A stretch of 64,000 bases of DNA from contig NZ_NHON01000026.1 in NCBI RefSeq assembly GCF_002195995.1, positions 1 through 64,000 on the forward strand. Direction: 5' to 3'. This document shows, piece by piece, positions 54,780 to 63,931 of the stretch. A program made the position numbers and the translations under genes. The notes under the pieces were generated by a model. The model saw only the letters and a program-made list of their open reading frames with translations. It was not told the DNA's origin and did no database searches. Origin of the DNA: Inquilinus limosus. Lineage in GTDB: Bacteria; Pseudomonadota; Alphaproteobacteria; DSM-16000; Inquilinaceae. How positions within the stretch are numbered: position 1 is the stretch's first letter; the number at the start of each line of letters is the position of its first letter.

Positions 54780-55439
54780 ATGGACGGAACCCCTGCCAAA
54801 CCCAGCCGGACCAGCGCGGCCAAGGCCCGCTCGGCCCCGACCCGCGCCGCCACCGTCGACCGCGCCACCCGCGAGACGCGGATCAGCGCCACGGTCGATC
54901 TCGACGGCACCGGCCGCTCCGACATCCAGACCGGTGTCGGCTTCCTCGACCACATGCTGGACCAGCTGGCCCGGCACGGCCTGTTCGACCTGACGGTCCG
55001 GGCCGAGGGCGACCTCCATATCGACTTCCACCACACCACCGAGGATGTCGGCATCACCCTCGGCCAGGCCTTCGCCAAGGCTCTGGGCGACCGCCGCGGC
55101 ATCCAGCGCTACGGCGAGGCGCATGTGCCGATGGACGAGGCGCTGTCCCGCGTCGCCGTCGACATCTCGGCCCGGCCCTATCTGGTGTGGGATGTCCGCT
55201 TCACCCGCGACAAGCTGGGCGAGATGGACACCGAGCTGTTCCGGGAATGGTTCCACGCCTTCGCCCAGAACGCCGGGCTGACGCTGCACGTCGCTAACCT
55301 GTATGGCGAGAACAACCACCACATCGTCGAGAGCTGCTTCAAGGCGCTGGCCCGCGCCCTGCGCGCCGCGACCGAGATCGACAGCCGCCGCCCGGACGCC
55401 GTGCCCTCGACCAAGGGCACGCTCGGCGGTTCCCTCTAG
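54780..55439 (+). CDS. hisB: Imidazoleglycerol-phosphate dehydratase
   Basis: 219 residues. The enzyme proper starts near residue 32 ([22 protein letters not shown]). Manganese ligands are in [33 protein letters not shown] and the later [13 protein letters not shown]. It dehydrates imidazole glycerol phosphate in step 6 of histidine synthesis. The first 30 residues are an alanine/arginine-rich extension. The monofunctional form is expected in alphaproteobacteria. It opens the his operon. Confidence 0.96.
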   Translation: MDGTPAKPSRTSAAKARSAPTRAATVDRATRETRISATVDLDGTGRSDIQTGVGFLDHMLDQLARHGLFDLTVRAEGDLHIDFHHTTEDVGITLGQAFAKALGDRRGIQRYGEAHVPMDEALSRVAVDISARPYLVWDVRFTRDKLGEMDTELFREWFHAFAQNAGLTLHVANLYGENNHHIVESCFKALARALRAATEIDSRRPDAVPSTKGTLGGSL

Positions 55440-55454
55440 CTCCGGGATTTCCGC

Positions 55455-56093
55455 ATGGCCATCGCCGTGATCGACTACGGCTCCGGCAATCTCCGCTCGG
55501 CCGCCAAGGCGCTGGAACGCGCCGCGGCGGAGCGCGGGGCGGCGCAGGAGATTATCGTCACCGCCGATGCCGAGGTGGTGCGCCGGGCCGACCGGCTGGT
55601 GCTGCCGGGCGTCGGCGCCTTCGGCGACTGCAGCCAGGCGCTGGGCGCGATCCCGGGCCTGCGCGAGGTGCTGGACCAGCGGGTGAAGCAGGACGGCGTG
55701 CCGTTCCTCGGCATCTGCGTCGGCATGCAGGTGATGGCCGGCGTCGGCCATGAACATGGCGACTTCCTCGGCCTCGACTGGATCCACGGCGCGGTGGTGC
55801 CGCTGGCGCCGGCCGATCCCGACCTGGTGGTGCCGCAGATGGGCTGGAACAGCCTGGTGGTCGGGGAAGAGCACCCGGTGCTGGACGGGCTGGACGGCCA
55901 GGACGTCTATTTCGCCCATTCCTATGTGATGGTGCCGGCCGACCTGGCCGAGGTGCTGGCGACGGTCGATTACGGCGGGCAGCAGACCGCCGCGGTCGGC
56001 TGCGACAACTGGATCGGGGTGCAGTTCCATCCGGAGAAGAGCCAGGCGGCCGGCCTCAGGTTGCTCGGCAACTTCGTGACCTGGACACCGTGA
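55455..56093 (+). CDS. hisH: Imidazole glycerol phosphate synthase, glutamine amidotransferase subunit
   Basis: 212 residues. The glutaminase has the nucleophile Cys88 in FLGICVGMQ, the histidine/glutamate pair in FHPEKSQ, and the starting IAVIDYGSGNLRSAAKALE. It supplies ammonia to HisF. It lies 15 bp after hisB, and its stop overlaps the GTG start of a GNAT gene inserted before hisA. Confidence 0.96.
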   Translation: MAIAVIDYGSGNLRSAAKALERAAAERGAAQEIIVTADAEVVRRADRLVLPGVGAFGDCSQALGAIPGLREVLDQRVKQDGVPFLGICVGMQVMAGVGHEHGDFLGLDWIHGAVVPLAPADPDLVVPQMGWNSLVVGEEHPVLDGLDGQDVYFAHSYVMVPADLAEVLATVDYGGQQTAAVGCDNWIGVQFHPEKSQAAGLRLLGNFVTWTP

Positions 56094-56662
56094 CCACGGC
56101 CCCCATCCCTGAACCGGCGGTGTCGGTCAGCCGGCTCGACCGGGTCCGCGGCGGCGACCTGCACGACCTGTGCGACGCGGCCGAGCTGGCCATCCTCGAG
56201 GGCGGCGGATTCGGCTGGGTCAAGCCGCCGCCGCGCGAGACCATGGAGCGCTACTGGGGCGGCGTGGCGGCGATGCCGGGCCGGCACCTGTTCGTCGGCC
56301 GGCTCGACGAGGTCATCGCCGGGGCGATCCAGCTGGTGGAGCCGCCGGCGAACAACGAGGCGCAATCCTTCGCCGCCGCCGTCAACGGCATGTTCGTCGC
56401 CCCCTGGGCCCGCGGCCACGGCCTGGCCCGGATGCTGGTCGAGGCGGCGGAGACCGAGGCACGGGCGCGCGGCTACGGCCTGCTGACGCTCGATGTCCGT
56501 GAGACCCAGGATGCGGCGATCCGCGTCTTCGAGAGCTTGGGATTCGTCCGCTGGGCGACGAACCCGTATTATGCCCGCGTGAACGGCCGCCTGATCGGCG
56601 GCTGCTACTTCCACAAACCGCTGATCCCGCCGACCGAGGCGGGGCAGGACCCGACGCCATGA
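56090..56662 (+). CDS. GNAT family N-acetyltransferase within the his operon
   Basis: 190 residues from GTG 56090, overlapping both hisH (GTGA) and hisA (ATGA). The acetyl-CoA-binding block [28 protein letters not shown] and the following [21 protein letters not shown] are classical GNAT motifs A and B. The substrate is unknown. The tight overlaps show it is translated as part of the histidine operon. A GNAT gene at this point is found in some relatives (from memory); a role in histidine synthesis is not established. Confidence 0.9.
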   Translation: MTTAPIPEPAVSVSRLDRVRGGDLHDLCDAAELAILEGGGFGWVKPPPRETMERYWGGVAAMPGRHLFVGRLDEVIAGAIQLVEPPANNEAQSFAAAVNGMFVAPWARGHGLARMLVEAAETEARARGYGLLTLDVRETQDAAIRVFESLGFVRWATNPYYARVNGRLIGGCYFHKPLIPPTEAGQDPTP

Positions 56663-57402
56663 TCCTCTACCCGGCCATCGATCTGAAGGACGGCCACTGC
56701 GTCCGTCTCGTCCGCGGCGAGATGAGCGAAGCCACGGTGTTCAACCTGGACCCGGCAGAGCAGGCCAAGGCCTTCGCCGAGCAGGGCTTCAGCTGGATCC
56801 ATGTGGTCGACCTCAACGGCGCCATCGCCGGCCATCCGGTGAATGCCGAGGCGATCGGCGGCATCCTCAAGGCCACCTCGCTGCCGGTGCAGCTGGGCGG
56901 CGGCATCCGCGACCTGGAGCGGATCGAGTTCTGGCTCGAGCGCGGCGTCGCCCGGGTGGTGCTGGGCACGGTCGCGGTGCGCGACCCGGACCTGGTGCGC
57001 GAGGCCTGCCGTCGCTGGCCGGGCCGGATCGCGGTCGGCATCGACGCGCGGGAAGGCTTCGTGGCGATCGAAGGCTGGGTCAAGACCTCGACCGTCAAGG
57101 CGTTGGACCTGGCGCTGCGCTTCGAGGATTCCGGCGTCGCCGCGATCATCTACACCGACATCAACCGCGACGGCGCGATGGGCGGGCTGAATGTCGAGGC
57201 CACGGCCGACCTGGCCTTCGCCCTGACCACGCCGGTTATCGCCTCCGGCGGCGCCTCCTCGCTGGACGATCTGCGGGTGATCAAGCGCGAGGAGAAGTCG
57301 GGCATCGCCGGGGTGATCTGCGGCCGCGCCCTCTATGACGGCCGGATCGACCCGAAGCAGGCGCTGGCGATCCTGTCCGGCCCGGTGCCGGTGGAGGCCT
57401 GA
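56659..57402 (+). CDS. hisA: Phosphoribosylformimino-AICAR phosphate isomerase
   Basis: 247 residues. The (beta/alpha)8 barrel starts [20 protein letters not shown] with catalytic Asp8; LGGGIRDLE and the C-terminal half's [11 protein letters not shown] are the two phosphate loops, and [12 protein letters not shown] carries the second catalytic aspartate. It isomerises ProFAR to PRFAR, step 4. Its start overlaps the GNAT stop; hisF follows 4 bp after the stop. Confidence 0.96.
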   Translation: MILYPAIDLKDGHCVRLVRGEMSEATVFNLDPAEQAKAFAEQGFSWIHVVDLNGAIAGHPVNAEAIGGILKATSLPVQLGGGIRDLERIEFWLERGVARVVLGTVAVRDPDLVREACRRWPGRIAVGIDAREGFVAIEGWVKTSTVKALDLALRFEDSGVAAIIYTDINRDGAMGGLNVEATADLAFALTTPVIASGGASSLDDLRVIKREEKSGIAGVICGRALYDGRIDPKQALAILSGPVPVEA

Positions 57403-57406
57403 AGAT

Positions 57407-58171
57407 ATGCTTAAGGTCCGGGTGATCCCCTGCCTCGACGTCAAGGACGGAAGGGTGGTCAAGGGCGTCAACTTCGAGAACCTGGTCGATGCCGGCGACC
57501 CGGTCGAGCAGGCCCGGCACTATGACCGCGAGGGGGCGGACGAGCTGGTCTATCTCGACATCGCCGCGACCAACGAGAATCGCGGCGTGCTGTTCGACGT
57601 GGTCCGCCGCACCGCCGAGCAGGTGTTCATGCCGCTGACTGTGGGCGGCGGCGTGCGCAGCGTCGACGACGTGCGCGCCCTGCTGCTGGCCGGCGCCGAC
57701 AAGGTGTCGATCAACTCGGCCGCCGTGGCCCGGCCCGAGCTGGTGTCCGAGGCGGCAGTCAAGTTCGGCCGGCAATGCGTGGTGGTGGCGATCGATGCCA
57801 AGCAGGTCTCGCCCGGCCAATGGGAGATCTTCACCCATGGCGGCCGCAAGGGCACCGGCATCGACGCGGTGGACTGGGCCGACCGGATGGCCGAGGCGGG
57901 CGCCGGCGAGCTCCTGGTGACCTCGATGGACCGCGACGGCACCAAGGAAGGCTTCGACATCGGCCTGCTGCAGCGGATCCGGCAGGTGGTCGGCATCCCG
58001 ATCATCGCCTCGGGCGGCGTCGGCACGCTGGACCATCTCGCCGATGGCGCGCTGTCCGGCGGCGCCACCGGCCTCCTCGCCGCCTCGATCTTCCATTTCG
58101 GCACCTATTCGATCGCCCAGGCCAAGCAGCATCTGGCCGAGGCGGGCCTGCCGGTGCGGATGGCGGCATGA
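57407..58171 (+). CDS. hisF: Imidazole glycerol phosphate synthase, cyclase subunit
   Basis: 254 residues. [20 protein letters not shown] has catalytic Asp11; [25 protein letters not shown] (second catalytic aspartate) and [11 protein letters not shown] follow. It uses ammonia from HisH to form imidazole glycerol phosphate and AICAR. The start at ATG 57407 is chosen for the conserved N-terminus. Its stop overlaps the hisE start (ATGA). Confidence 0.97.
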   Translation: MLKVRVIPCLDVKDGRVVKGVNFENLVDAGDPVEQARHYDREGADELVYLDIAATNENRGVLFDVVRRTAEQVFMPLTVGGGVRSVDDVRALLLAGADKVSINSAAVARPELVSEAAVKFGRQCVVVAIDAKQVSPGQWEIFTHGGRKGTGIDAVDWADRMAEAGAGELLVTSMDRDGTKEGFDIGLLQRIRQVVGIPIIASGGVGTLDHLADGALSGGATGLLAASIFHFGTYSIAQAKQHLAEAGLPVRMAA

Positions 58172-58512
58172 GCGGCGGAGGCTCGCCGATCGACGCCCGG
58201 GTGCTGGACCGGCTGGCCGCCGTGATCCGGTCGCGGCAGGGCGCCGACCCGGCCTCCAGCTACACCGCCAAGCTGTTCGCCCGCGGCCGGCCGAAGATCG
58301 CCCAGAAGCTGGGGGAGGAGGCGGTCGAGACGGTGATCGAGGCTTTGCGCGACGACCCGGGGAAGATCGCGTCCGAGAGCGCCGACCTGCTCTACCACCT
58401 GCTGGTGCTGTGGGCCGATGCCGGTGTCGAGCCGGAGGCGGTCTGGGCCGTGCTCGAGGCGCGCGAGGGCACCAGCGGCATCGCCGAGAAGGCGGCACGG
58501 CCGACGGAGTAG
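58168..58512 (+). CDS. hisE: Phosphoribosyl-ATP pyrophosphatase
   Basis: 114 residues. The all-alpha MazG-like enzyme has the signatures [33 protein letters not shown] and [19 protein letters not shown] in successive blocks, with the acidic metal ligands EE and ESADLLYH. It hydrolyses PR-ATP in step 2. Being last in hisBHAFE it is separate from hisI, as usual for this group. Confidence 0.95.
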   Translation: MSGGGSPIDARVLDRLAAVIRSRQGADPASSYTAKLFARGRPKIAQKLGEEAVETVIEALRDDPGKIASESADLLYHLLVLWADAGVEPEAVWAVLEAREGTSGIAEKAARPTE

Positions 58513-58593
58513 GCACGCCCGCCCGTGCGGGGAGAGGGAGGCGGCCCGCGACATCGCGTCGCCGCCGGCATCGAACGGGTCGCTGGGGTGTTG

Positions 58594-58616
58594 GCTGAAT
58601 TTCGCCGCGATTCAGC
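58594..58616. repeat. Inverted repeat GCTGAAT...ATTCAGC
   Basis: GCTGAAT (58594-58600) and ATTCAGC (58610-58616) flank nine bases in the 151-bp gap between hisE and the HIT gene. It could be an operator or a small hairpin; nothing else is seen in the gap. Confidence 0.45.
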
Positions 58617-58663
58617 ACCATGTGTCATCATCGCTCGGCGAAGACCGGTGGAGAGGACGACCG

Positions 58664-59035
58664 ATGGCCTATGATCCGAACAATGTCTTCGCCCGCATCC
58701 TGCGCGGTGAGCTGCCGTGCAGGAAGGTGTATGAGGACGACCATGTCCTGGCCTTCCACGACATCGGCCCGCGCGCCCCGGTGCATGTGCTGGTGATCCC
58801 CAAGGGCGCCTACGTCTCGATGGATGATTTCTCGGAGCGCGCCAGCGACGCCGAGATCGCGGCCCTGACCCGGGCGGTCGGCCGCGTCGCCCGCGACCTG
58901 GGCCTGGCCGAGCCGGGCTATCGCATCCTGTCGAACATCGGCGGTGACGGGCACCAGGAGGTGCCGCACCTGCACATCCACATCTTCGGCGGCCGGCCGC
59001 TGGGCCGCATGCTGGATCCCGCCATCGCCCCATGA
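58664..59035 (+). CDS. HIT family nucleotide-binding hydrolase (Hint-like)
   Basis: 123 residues. The histidine triad HLHIHIF (102-108) with NVFARILRGELPCRKVYEDDHVLAFHDIGPRAPVHVLVIPK in the preceding blocks identifies a Hint-type purine nucleoside phosphoramidase. The gene often follows hisE in alphaproteobacteria. Its stop overlaps the start of the nucleotide-cyclase gene (ATGA), so the two are probably translated together. Confidence 0.94.
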   Translation: MAYDPNNVFARILRGELPCRKVYEDDHVLAFHDIGPRAPVHVLVIPKGAYVSMDDFSERASDAEIAALTRAVGRVARDLGLAEPGYRILSNIGGDGHQEVPHLHIHIFGGRPLGRMLDPAIAP

Positions 59036-60894
59036 CCCTGCCGGTCTCCGCCGAGGCCGAGGCGCCGGCCAGCCGCTCCGGCAGGCCGCGCCGACGCACC
59101 ATCACCCTGGCCCGGACGCTCGCGGTCGCCATCGGCGGCCTCGTGGCGATCGCGGTCGCGGCGGTGCTGGCGATCTACTGGACCACGGCGGCGCGCACCA
59201 CCTTCGACCTGCTGACCAACCAGGCCGAGATCGGCGTCGCCTCGGTCGAGGCGCAGCTGCGCCAGCATCTCGAGCCGGTGTCGAACGAGCTGGGCAACCT
59301 CGCCCTGCTGCTGCAGCAGGGGCGGCTCGACGCGGCCAACATGGACCAGTTCTCGACCATGCTGACCGGGGCGCTGGCCGCCTCGCCGCAGGTGCGCTCG
59401 ATCGCCTATCTGACCGAGGATCTGCGCATCCGCGGCGTCACCCACCAGCAGGACGGCAGCTACGAGACCTTCGACCAGCGGAACGAGGCCGAGCAGAGCC
59501 GCGAGGCGCTGATGGAGGCCGCCGGCAAGGTCGACGCCTATTGGGGCGAGATCCTGTATCTGCGTGACGGGCCGCACGCCACCGTGCTGAATCTGCGCCA
59601 GCCGGTGCGCCGCAACGGCCAGCTGGTCGGCGTGCTGTTCGCGGTGGTCACGGTGCAGGACCTGTCGAAGTTCCTGGCCCGGGTGTCCAGCGACCCGGCG
59701 CAGGTGCCCTTCATCCTGTATGGCGAGGACCGGGTGCTGGCCCATCCGCGCATGGCCACCGACCCGCCGCCGGCCTCGGTGGAGGAGCCGCTGCCACGGC
59801 TCGATCAGGTCGGCGATCCGGCCCTGGCGGCGCTGTGGACGCAGGGCGCGCCGGTCACCGTGCGCAATCCCCGGGTGCGGATCCGCGAGGTCCAGATCGG
59901 CGACCAGGACGAGATCTTCCTGTACCGCACCATCTACGGCTTCGGCCCGACCCAGCTGATCCTCGGCATCCATGTGCCGGGCGACGCGATCGGCGCCGAG
60001 GTCTGGCGGGTGATCCGGGCCGGGCTGGCGGGCCTGGCGGTGATGGTGCTGGCGATCATCGTCGGCGTCTTCGTCGGCCGCATGATCGCGCGGCCGGTGC
60101 GGGCCTTCTCGGAACAGGCGCGGGCGGTGGGCAAGCTGGAGTTCAGCCAGGTGAAGCCGCTGCCGGGCAGCGTGTTCAAGGAGCTGAACGAGGGCGCCCA
60201 GGCCTTCAACACCATGCTGGTGGGGCTGCGCTGGCTCGAGACCTATGTGCCGAAGAGCCTGGTCCGCCGCCTGATCACCAAGGGCGACGGCGAGGATGTG
60301 GTCTCGATCGAGCGCATCCTGACGGTGATGTTCACCGACATCGCCAATTTCAGCGCGGCGGCCGAACGGCTGCCGGCGGCGCGGATCGCGGCCTATCTGA
60401 ACGAGCATTTCGCCATGCTGGCGCGCTGCGTCGAGGCTGAATCCGGCACCATCGACAAGTTCATCGGCGACTGCCTGATGGCGTTCTGGGGCGCGCCGGA
60501 GAAGATGAAGGACCATGCGCCGCGGGCGGCCCGGGCGGCGCTGGCCATCGCCGCGGTGATGCGGGCGGAAAACGACCGTCGCGCCGCTGCCGGCCGGCCG
60601 CGGCTGAGATTGCGCATCGGGCTGCACAGCGGCCCGGTGGTGGTCGGCAACATCGGCGCGCCGGGGCGCACCAACTACACCATCGTCGGCGACACGGTGA
60701 ACATCGGCAACCGGCTGGAGCAGCTGGGCAAGGTGCTGTCGCGCGACGAGGAGACGACGATCCTGATCAGCGCCGAGACCGCGGCGCTGCTGGGCCCGGA
60801 ATTCGAGATGGAGAGCCTGGGGCCGCGCCGCGTCCGCGGCCGAAATGGCGAGGTCGAGATCTTCCGGCTCGTCGGGATCAAGCCGGCGGCCTGA
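59032..60894 (+). CDS. Membrane-bound class III adenylate/guanylate cyclase
   Basis: 620 residues: cytoplasmic basic N-terminus, membrane helix about 28-48, a periplasmic sensor region of about 270 residues (cache-like, with LNLRQPVRRNGQLVGVLFAVV), a second helix about 324-346, a HAMP-like linker (MIARPVRAFSEQARAVGKLEF) and the catalytic domain. The latter has metal-binding VMFTDIANFSAAAERL, DKFIGDCLMAFWGAP, GPVVVGNIGAPGRTNYTIVGDTVNIGNRL in blocks. All expected catalytic residues appear present, so it probably makes cAMP in response to a periplasmic signal. Ligand and nucleotide preference are unknown. Confidence 0.93.
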   Translation: MTLPVSAEAEAPASRSGRPRRRTITLARTLAVAIGGLVAIAVAAVLAIYWTTAARTTFDLLTNQAEIGVASVEAQLRQHLEPVSNELGNLALLLQQGRLDAANMDQFSTMLTGALAASPQVRSIAYLTEDLRIRGVTHQQDGSYETFDQRNEAEQSREALMEAAGKVDAYWGEILYLRDGPHATVLNLRQPVRRNGQLVGVLFAVVTVQDLSKFLARVSSDPAQVPFILYGEDRVLAHPRMATDPPPASVEEPLPRLDQVGDPALAALWTQGAPVTVRNPRVRIREVQIGDQDEIFLYRTIYGFGPTQLILGIHVPGDAIGAEVWRVIRAGLAGLAVMVLAIIVGVFVGRMIARPVRAFSEQARAVGKLEFSQVKPLPGSVFKELNEGAQAFNTMLVGLRWLETYVPKSLVRRLITKGDGEDVVSIERILTVMFTDIANFSAAAERLPAARIAAYLNEHFAMLARCVEAESGTIDKFIGDCLMAFWGAPEKMKDHAPRAARAALAIAAVMRAENDRRAAAGRPRLRLRIGLHSGPVVVGNIGAPGRTNYTIVGDTVNIGNRLEQLGKVLSRDEETTILISAETAALLGPEFEMESLGPRRVRGRNGEVEIFRLVGIKPAA

Positions 60895-60971
60895 GCCGCC
60901 CCGCCTCGCACCGCAATTCCGCCACCTTGGCCCCGCTGAATCGGGGGCAGCCAGGGAGGGGGGAAACATCC

Positions 60972-62933
60972 ATGTCATCCGATCGCGATCTGGGAATGGG
61001 CCGGGCGATCAGCCGGCGCGACTTTCTCGACGGCATCGCCCTGACGGCGGGCGCGGCCGCGCTGGGCGGGGCTTTCGCCCGCAGCGCCTTCGCCGCCGGG
61101 CCTGCCGCCGGCTATCCGCCGAAGCTGACCGGGCTGCGCGGCCATCACGAAGGCTCCTACAACGTCATGCATTCGGTGCGCGACGGCACCTTCTGGGACA
61201 AGGCCGGCGCGCCGGAGGCGACCGGCGAGCGCTATGACCTGGTGGTGGTCGGCGGCGGCATCTCCGGCCTGGCCGCGGCGGTGCTCTATCGCCAGCAGGC
61301 GGGGGGCAATGCGCGGGTGCTGGTGATCGACCCGCATGACGATTTCGGCGGCCACGCCAAGCGCAACGAGTTCACCAGCGCCGGTGGCCGCATGGTCCTC
61401 GGCTATGGCGGATCGCAGTCGCTGCAGACACCCAGCTATTTCAGCCCGGCGGTGAACGCGCTGCTGGCGACGATCGGCATCGAGCCGAAGCGGTTCGAGC
61501 AGTATTACGACCAGGGCTGGGCCGAGGCCCGCGGCCTGGGCCGTGCCGTGTTCTTCCCGAAGGAGGCCTTCGGGACCGACGCGCTGGTGAAGGAGGGGGA
61601 GAAGGCCGCCGACTGGGTGCCGCAGACGCCGCTGACCGACAAGGCCAAGCAGGACCTGATCGCCCTGATCGATGAGCCGGCCGACTACCTGCCCGGCCTG
61701 TCGCGGGCGGAGAAGCTGGAGCGGCTGTCGAAGACCACCTACGCCCAGTTCCTGACCGACCTGGTGAAGGCCGACCCGCAGCTGGTCACCTACTTCCAGG
61801 GGTCGACCGAGGCCTATTTCGGCGTCGGCATCGACGCCACCACCTGCCTCGACGCCTGGGCCAACGGCAATCCCGGCTTCGACGGCATGGATCTGGGCGA
61901 CGAAGTCTATCCGACCATGAGCCCCAGCGGCCGCCTGGCGCGCACCGACCCGGACGAGTACATCTACCATTTCCCCGACGGCAATGCCGGCGTCGCCCGG
62001 GCGCTGGTGCGGTCGCTGATCCCGGCCGCCATCCCCGGCGGCACCATGGAGGACCTGGTCCTCGCCCAGGCCGATTACGGCAAGCTGGATGTCGACGGCC
62101 AGCCGGCGCGGATCCGGCTCGGCTCGACCGTGGTGCGGGTGAAGCACCAGGGCGACCCGGCCTCGGCTAAGTCGGTCGAGGTGTCCTATGTCCAGAACGG
62201 CAAGCTGCGCACGGTCGAGGCCGGCCATGTCGTGCTGGCCTGCTGGCATCGGGTGATCCCGTTCCTGACCGATGAGCTGCCGGCGGCGCAGGTCGACGCG
62301 CTGCGCGACCAGCAGAAGGTGCCGCTGATCTACACCAACGTCCTGATCCGCAACTGGACCGCCTTTGCGAAGCTGGGCATCGACGGCTTCGACGCGCCGG
62401 GCCATTTCTGGTCGGGGGCGGAGATCGACTTCCCGGTCAGCATGGGCGGCTACAGCTTTGCCGACAAGCCGGAGGACCCGGTCCTGCTGCATCTCAGCAA
62501 GGTGCCGCTGCAGCCGGGGCTGTCGTCGCGCGAGCAGTCCCTCGCCGGCCGCATCCAGCTGACCCAGCTGAGCTTCGAGGACATGGAGCGCGAGATCCGC
62601 GACCTGCTGGGCCGGGCCCTGTCGGGCGGCGGCTTCGACCCGGCGCGGGACATCGAGGCGATCACCGCCAATCGCTGGTCGCATGGCTATGCCTATGAGT
62701 ATATGCGGCCGTGGGATGCCTTCTGGCCGGACGGGCCGCTGCCGATCGTGGCGGCGCGCAAGCCCTGGGGCCGGATCGCGATCGCCAACGCCGATTCCGG
62801 CGCCTATGCCTATGTCCATTCGGCGATCGACCAGGCCACGAGGGCGGTGCGCGAGCTGCTGGGCACGCCCGACGGCGCCCCGGCCTTCGCCGACTTCCCC
62901 GGCCCGCCGCGGGACAAGCTCGGGCTGCTCTGA
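60972..62933 (+). CDS. Tat-exported FAD/NAD(P)-binding oxidoreductase
   Basis: 653 residues from ATG 60972, preceded by a GGGAGGGGGG stretch. The twin-arginine signal SRRDFLDG (14-21) precedes a hydrophobic segment ending FAAGP. The dinucleotide-binding motif VVVGGGISGLAAAVLYRQQ is near residue 95, then DPHDDFGGHAKRNEF and the C-terminal GRIAIANADSGAYAYVHSAIDQA. The overall layout resembles spermidine-dehydrogenase-like flavoproteins folded in the cytoplasm and sent to the periplasm. The substrate is not established. Confidence 0.88.
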   Translation: MSSDRDLGMGRAISRRDFLDGIALTAGAAALGGAFARSAFAAGPAAGYPPKLTGLRGHHEGSYNVMHSVRDGTFWDKAGAPEATGERYDLVVVGGGISGLAAAVLYRQQAGGNARVLVIDPHDDFGGHAKRNEFTSAGGRMVLGYGGSQSLQTPSYFSPAVNALLATIGIEPKRFEQYYDQGWAEARGLGRAVFFPKEAFGTDALVKEGEKAADWVPQTPLTDKAKQDLIALIDEPADYLPGLSRAEKLERLSKTTYAQFLTDLVKADPQLVTYFQGSTEAYFGVGIDATTCLDAWANGNPGFDGMDLGDEVYPTMSPSGRLARTDPDEYIYHFPDGNAGVARALVRSLIPAAIPGGTMEDLVLAQADYGKLDVDGQPARIRLGSTVVRVKHQGDPASAKSVEVSYVQNGKLRTVEAGHVVLACWHRVIPFLTDELPAAQVDALRDQQKVPLIYTNVLIRNWTAFAKLGIDGFDAPGHFWSGAEIDFPVSMGGYSFADKPEDPVLLHLSKVPLQPGLSSREQSLAGRIQLTQLSFEDMEREIRDLLGRALSGGGFDPARDIEAITANRWSHGYAYEYMRPWDAFWPDGPLPIVAARKPWGRIAIANADSGAYAYVHSAIDQATRAVRELLGTPDGAPAFADFPGPPRDKLGLL

Positions 62934-62936
62934 GCC

Positions 62937-63902
62937 TCAGGAGGGCAGGCGCGGCGTCACGGGCGAGGCCTGCGGCGCCGCCCGTCCTCGCGTGTTGACC
63001 AGCACCACCCCGGCGATGGCGATCGCGCCGCCCAGCAGGGTCTGCGATCCCGGCGCCTCGCCCAGCAGCGGCACCGCGATGGCGGTCGCGGTCGGCGCGA
63101 CGAGGTAGAGGAAATTGGTCGCCCGCGCCGCGCCGAAATGGCCGAGCGCATAGGTCCAGGTGGCGTAGCCGATGGCGGCCGGCAGCACGCCGAGGCCGAT
63201 CACCGCGGCGATCGTCACCGCGCTGGCGCCGGGCAGCTCGCCGGCGGCCTCGGGCAGCCAGGGCGACAGCCACAGCGCGCCGGCCAGCAGCGTCCAGGCG
63301 GTGCAGGCCAGGGCGCCGTACCGCGCCACCAGCGGCTTCTGCAGCACGACATAGCACGCCATGCACAGCGCCGATCCCAGCACCAGGCTGGCGCCGGCGC
63401 CGAAGGCCAGTCCGCCGGGCTGGGCCGAGGCGATCAGGGCGATGCCGGTGAAGCTGACCAGCGTGCCGGCCCAGCCGCGGGCGCCGAAGCGCTCGCCCAG
63501 CACCAGCCGGGCCAGGAGAGCGGTCAGGATCGGCGCGGTGTTGACGATGAAGCTGGCGGCGCCGGCGGCGACGCTGCGCTGCCCGGTGTTCAGCAGGATG
63601 TTGTAGGCGGCGATGCCGACCAGCCCGCACAGGGCGAAGCGCAGCAGGTCGGGCAGGGTGGGGCGCGCCGGCCGGCGCCAGGCCAGCCAGCCCAGGATCA
63701 GCACCGCCGCCACGGCGAAGCGGGCGGCGGCCAGCGGCACCGGCTGCAGCTCGCGCAGCGCCAGGCGGATCGCCGGGAAGGCCGAGGCCCAGGACAGGAT
63801 GGTGACGGTCACGGCGGCGGTGGCCAGGCGGGCGTGGTTGGACACGGAAACACCTCGTTCAACGCGAGGACTCCGTTCTGGCACCGGGCGTGCTGTTGAC
63901 AT
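62937..63902 (-). CDS. EamA/DMT family transporter
   Basis: 321 residues with ten predicted membrane helices in two EamA halves. Family motifs include ILSWASAFPAIRLALRELQPVPLAAARF at the start, IAAYNILLNTGQRSVAAGAASFIVNTAPILTALLARLVLGE in the first half and RATNFLYLVAPTATAIAVPLLGE in the second. It is a metabolite exporter or importer of unknown substrate. The N-terminal 20 residues are polar; a GTG start 17 codons downstream is also possible. It is divergent from the gene beginning at 63932. Confidence 0.88.
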   Translation of the reverse strand: MSTARPVPERSPRVERGVSVSNHARLATAAVTVTILSWASAFPAIRLALRELQPVPLAAARFAVAAVLILGWLAWRRPARPTLPDLLRFALCGLVGIAAYNILLNTGQRSVAAGAASFIVNTAPILTALLARLVLGERFGARGWAGTLVSFTGIALIASAQPGGLAFGAGASLVLGSALCMACYVVLQKPLVARYGALACTAWTLLAGALWLSPWLPEAAGELPGASAVTIAAVIGLGVLPAAIGYATWTYALGHFGAARATNFLYLVAPTATAIAVPLLGEAPGSQTLLGGAIAIAGVVLVNTRGRAAPQASPVTPRLPS

Positions 63903-63931
63903 AGGGCGCCGATCGAGCGTGAGTTGTGCGT

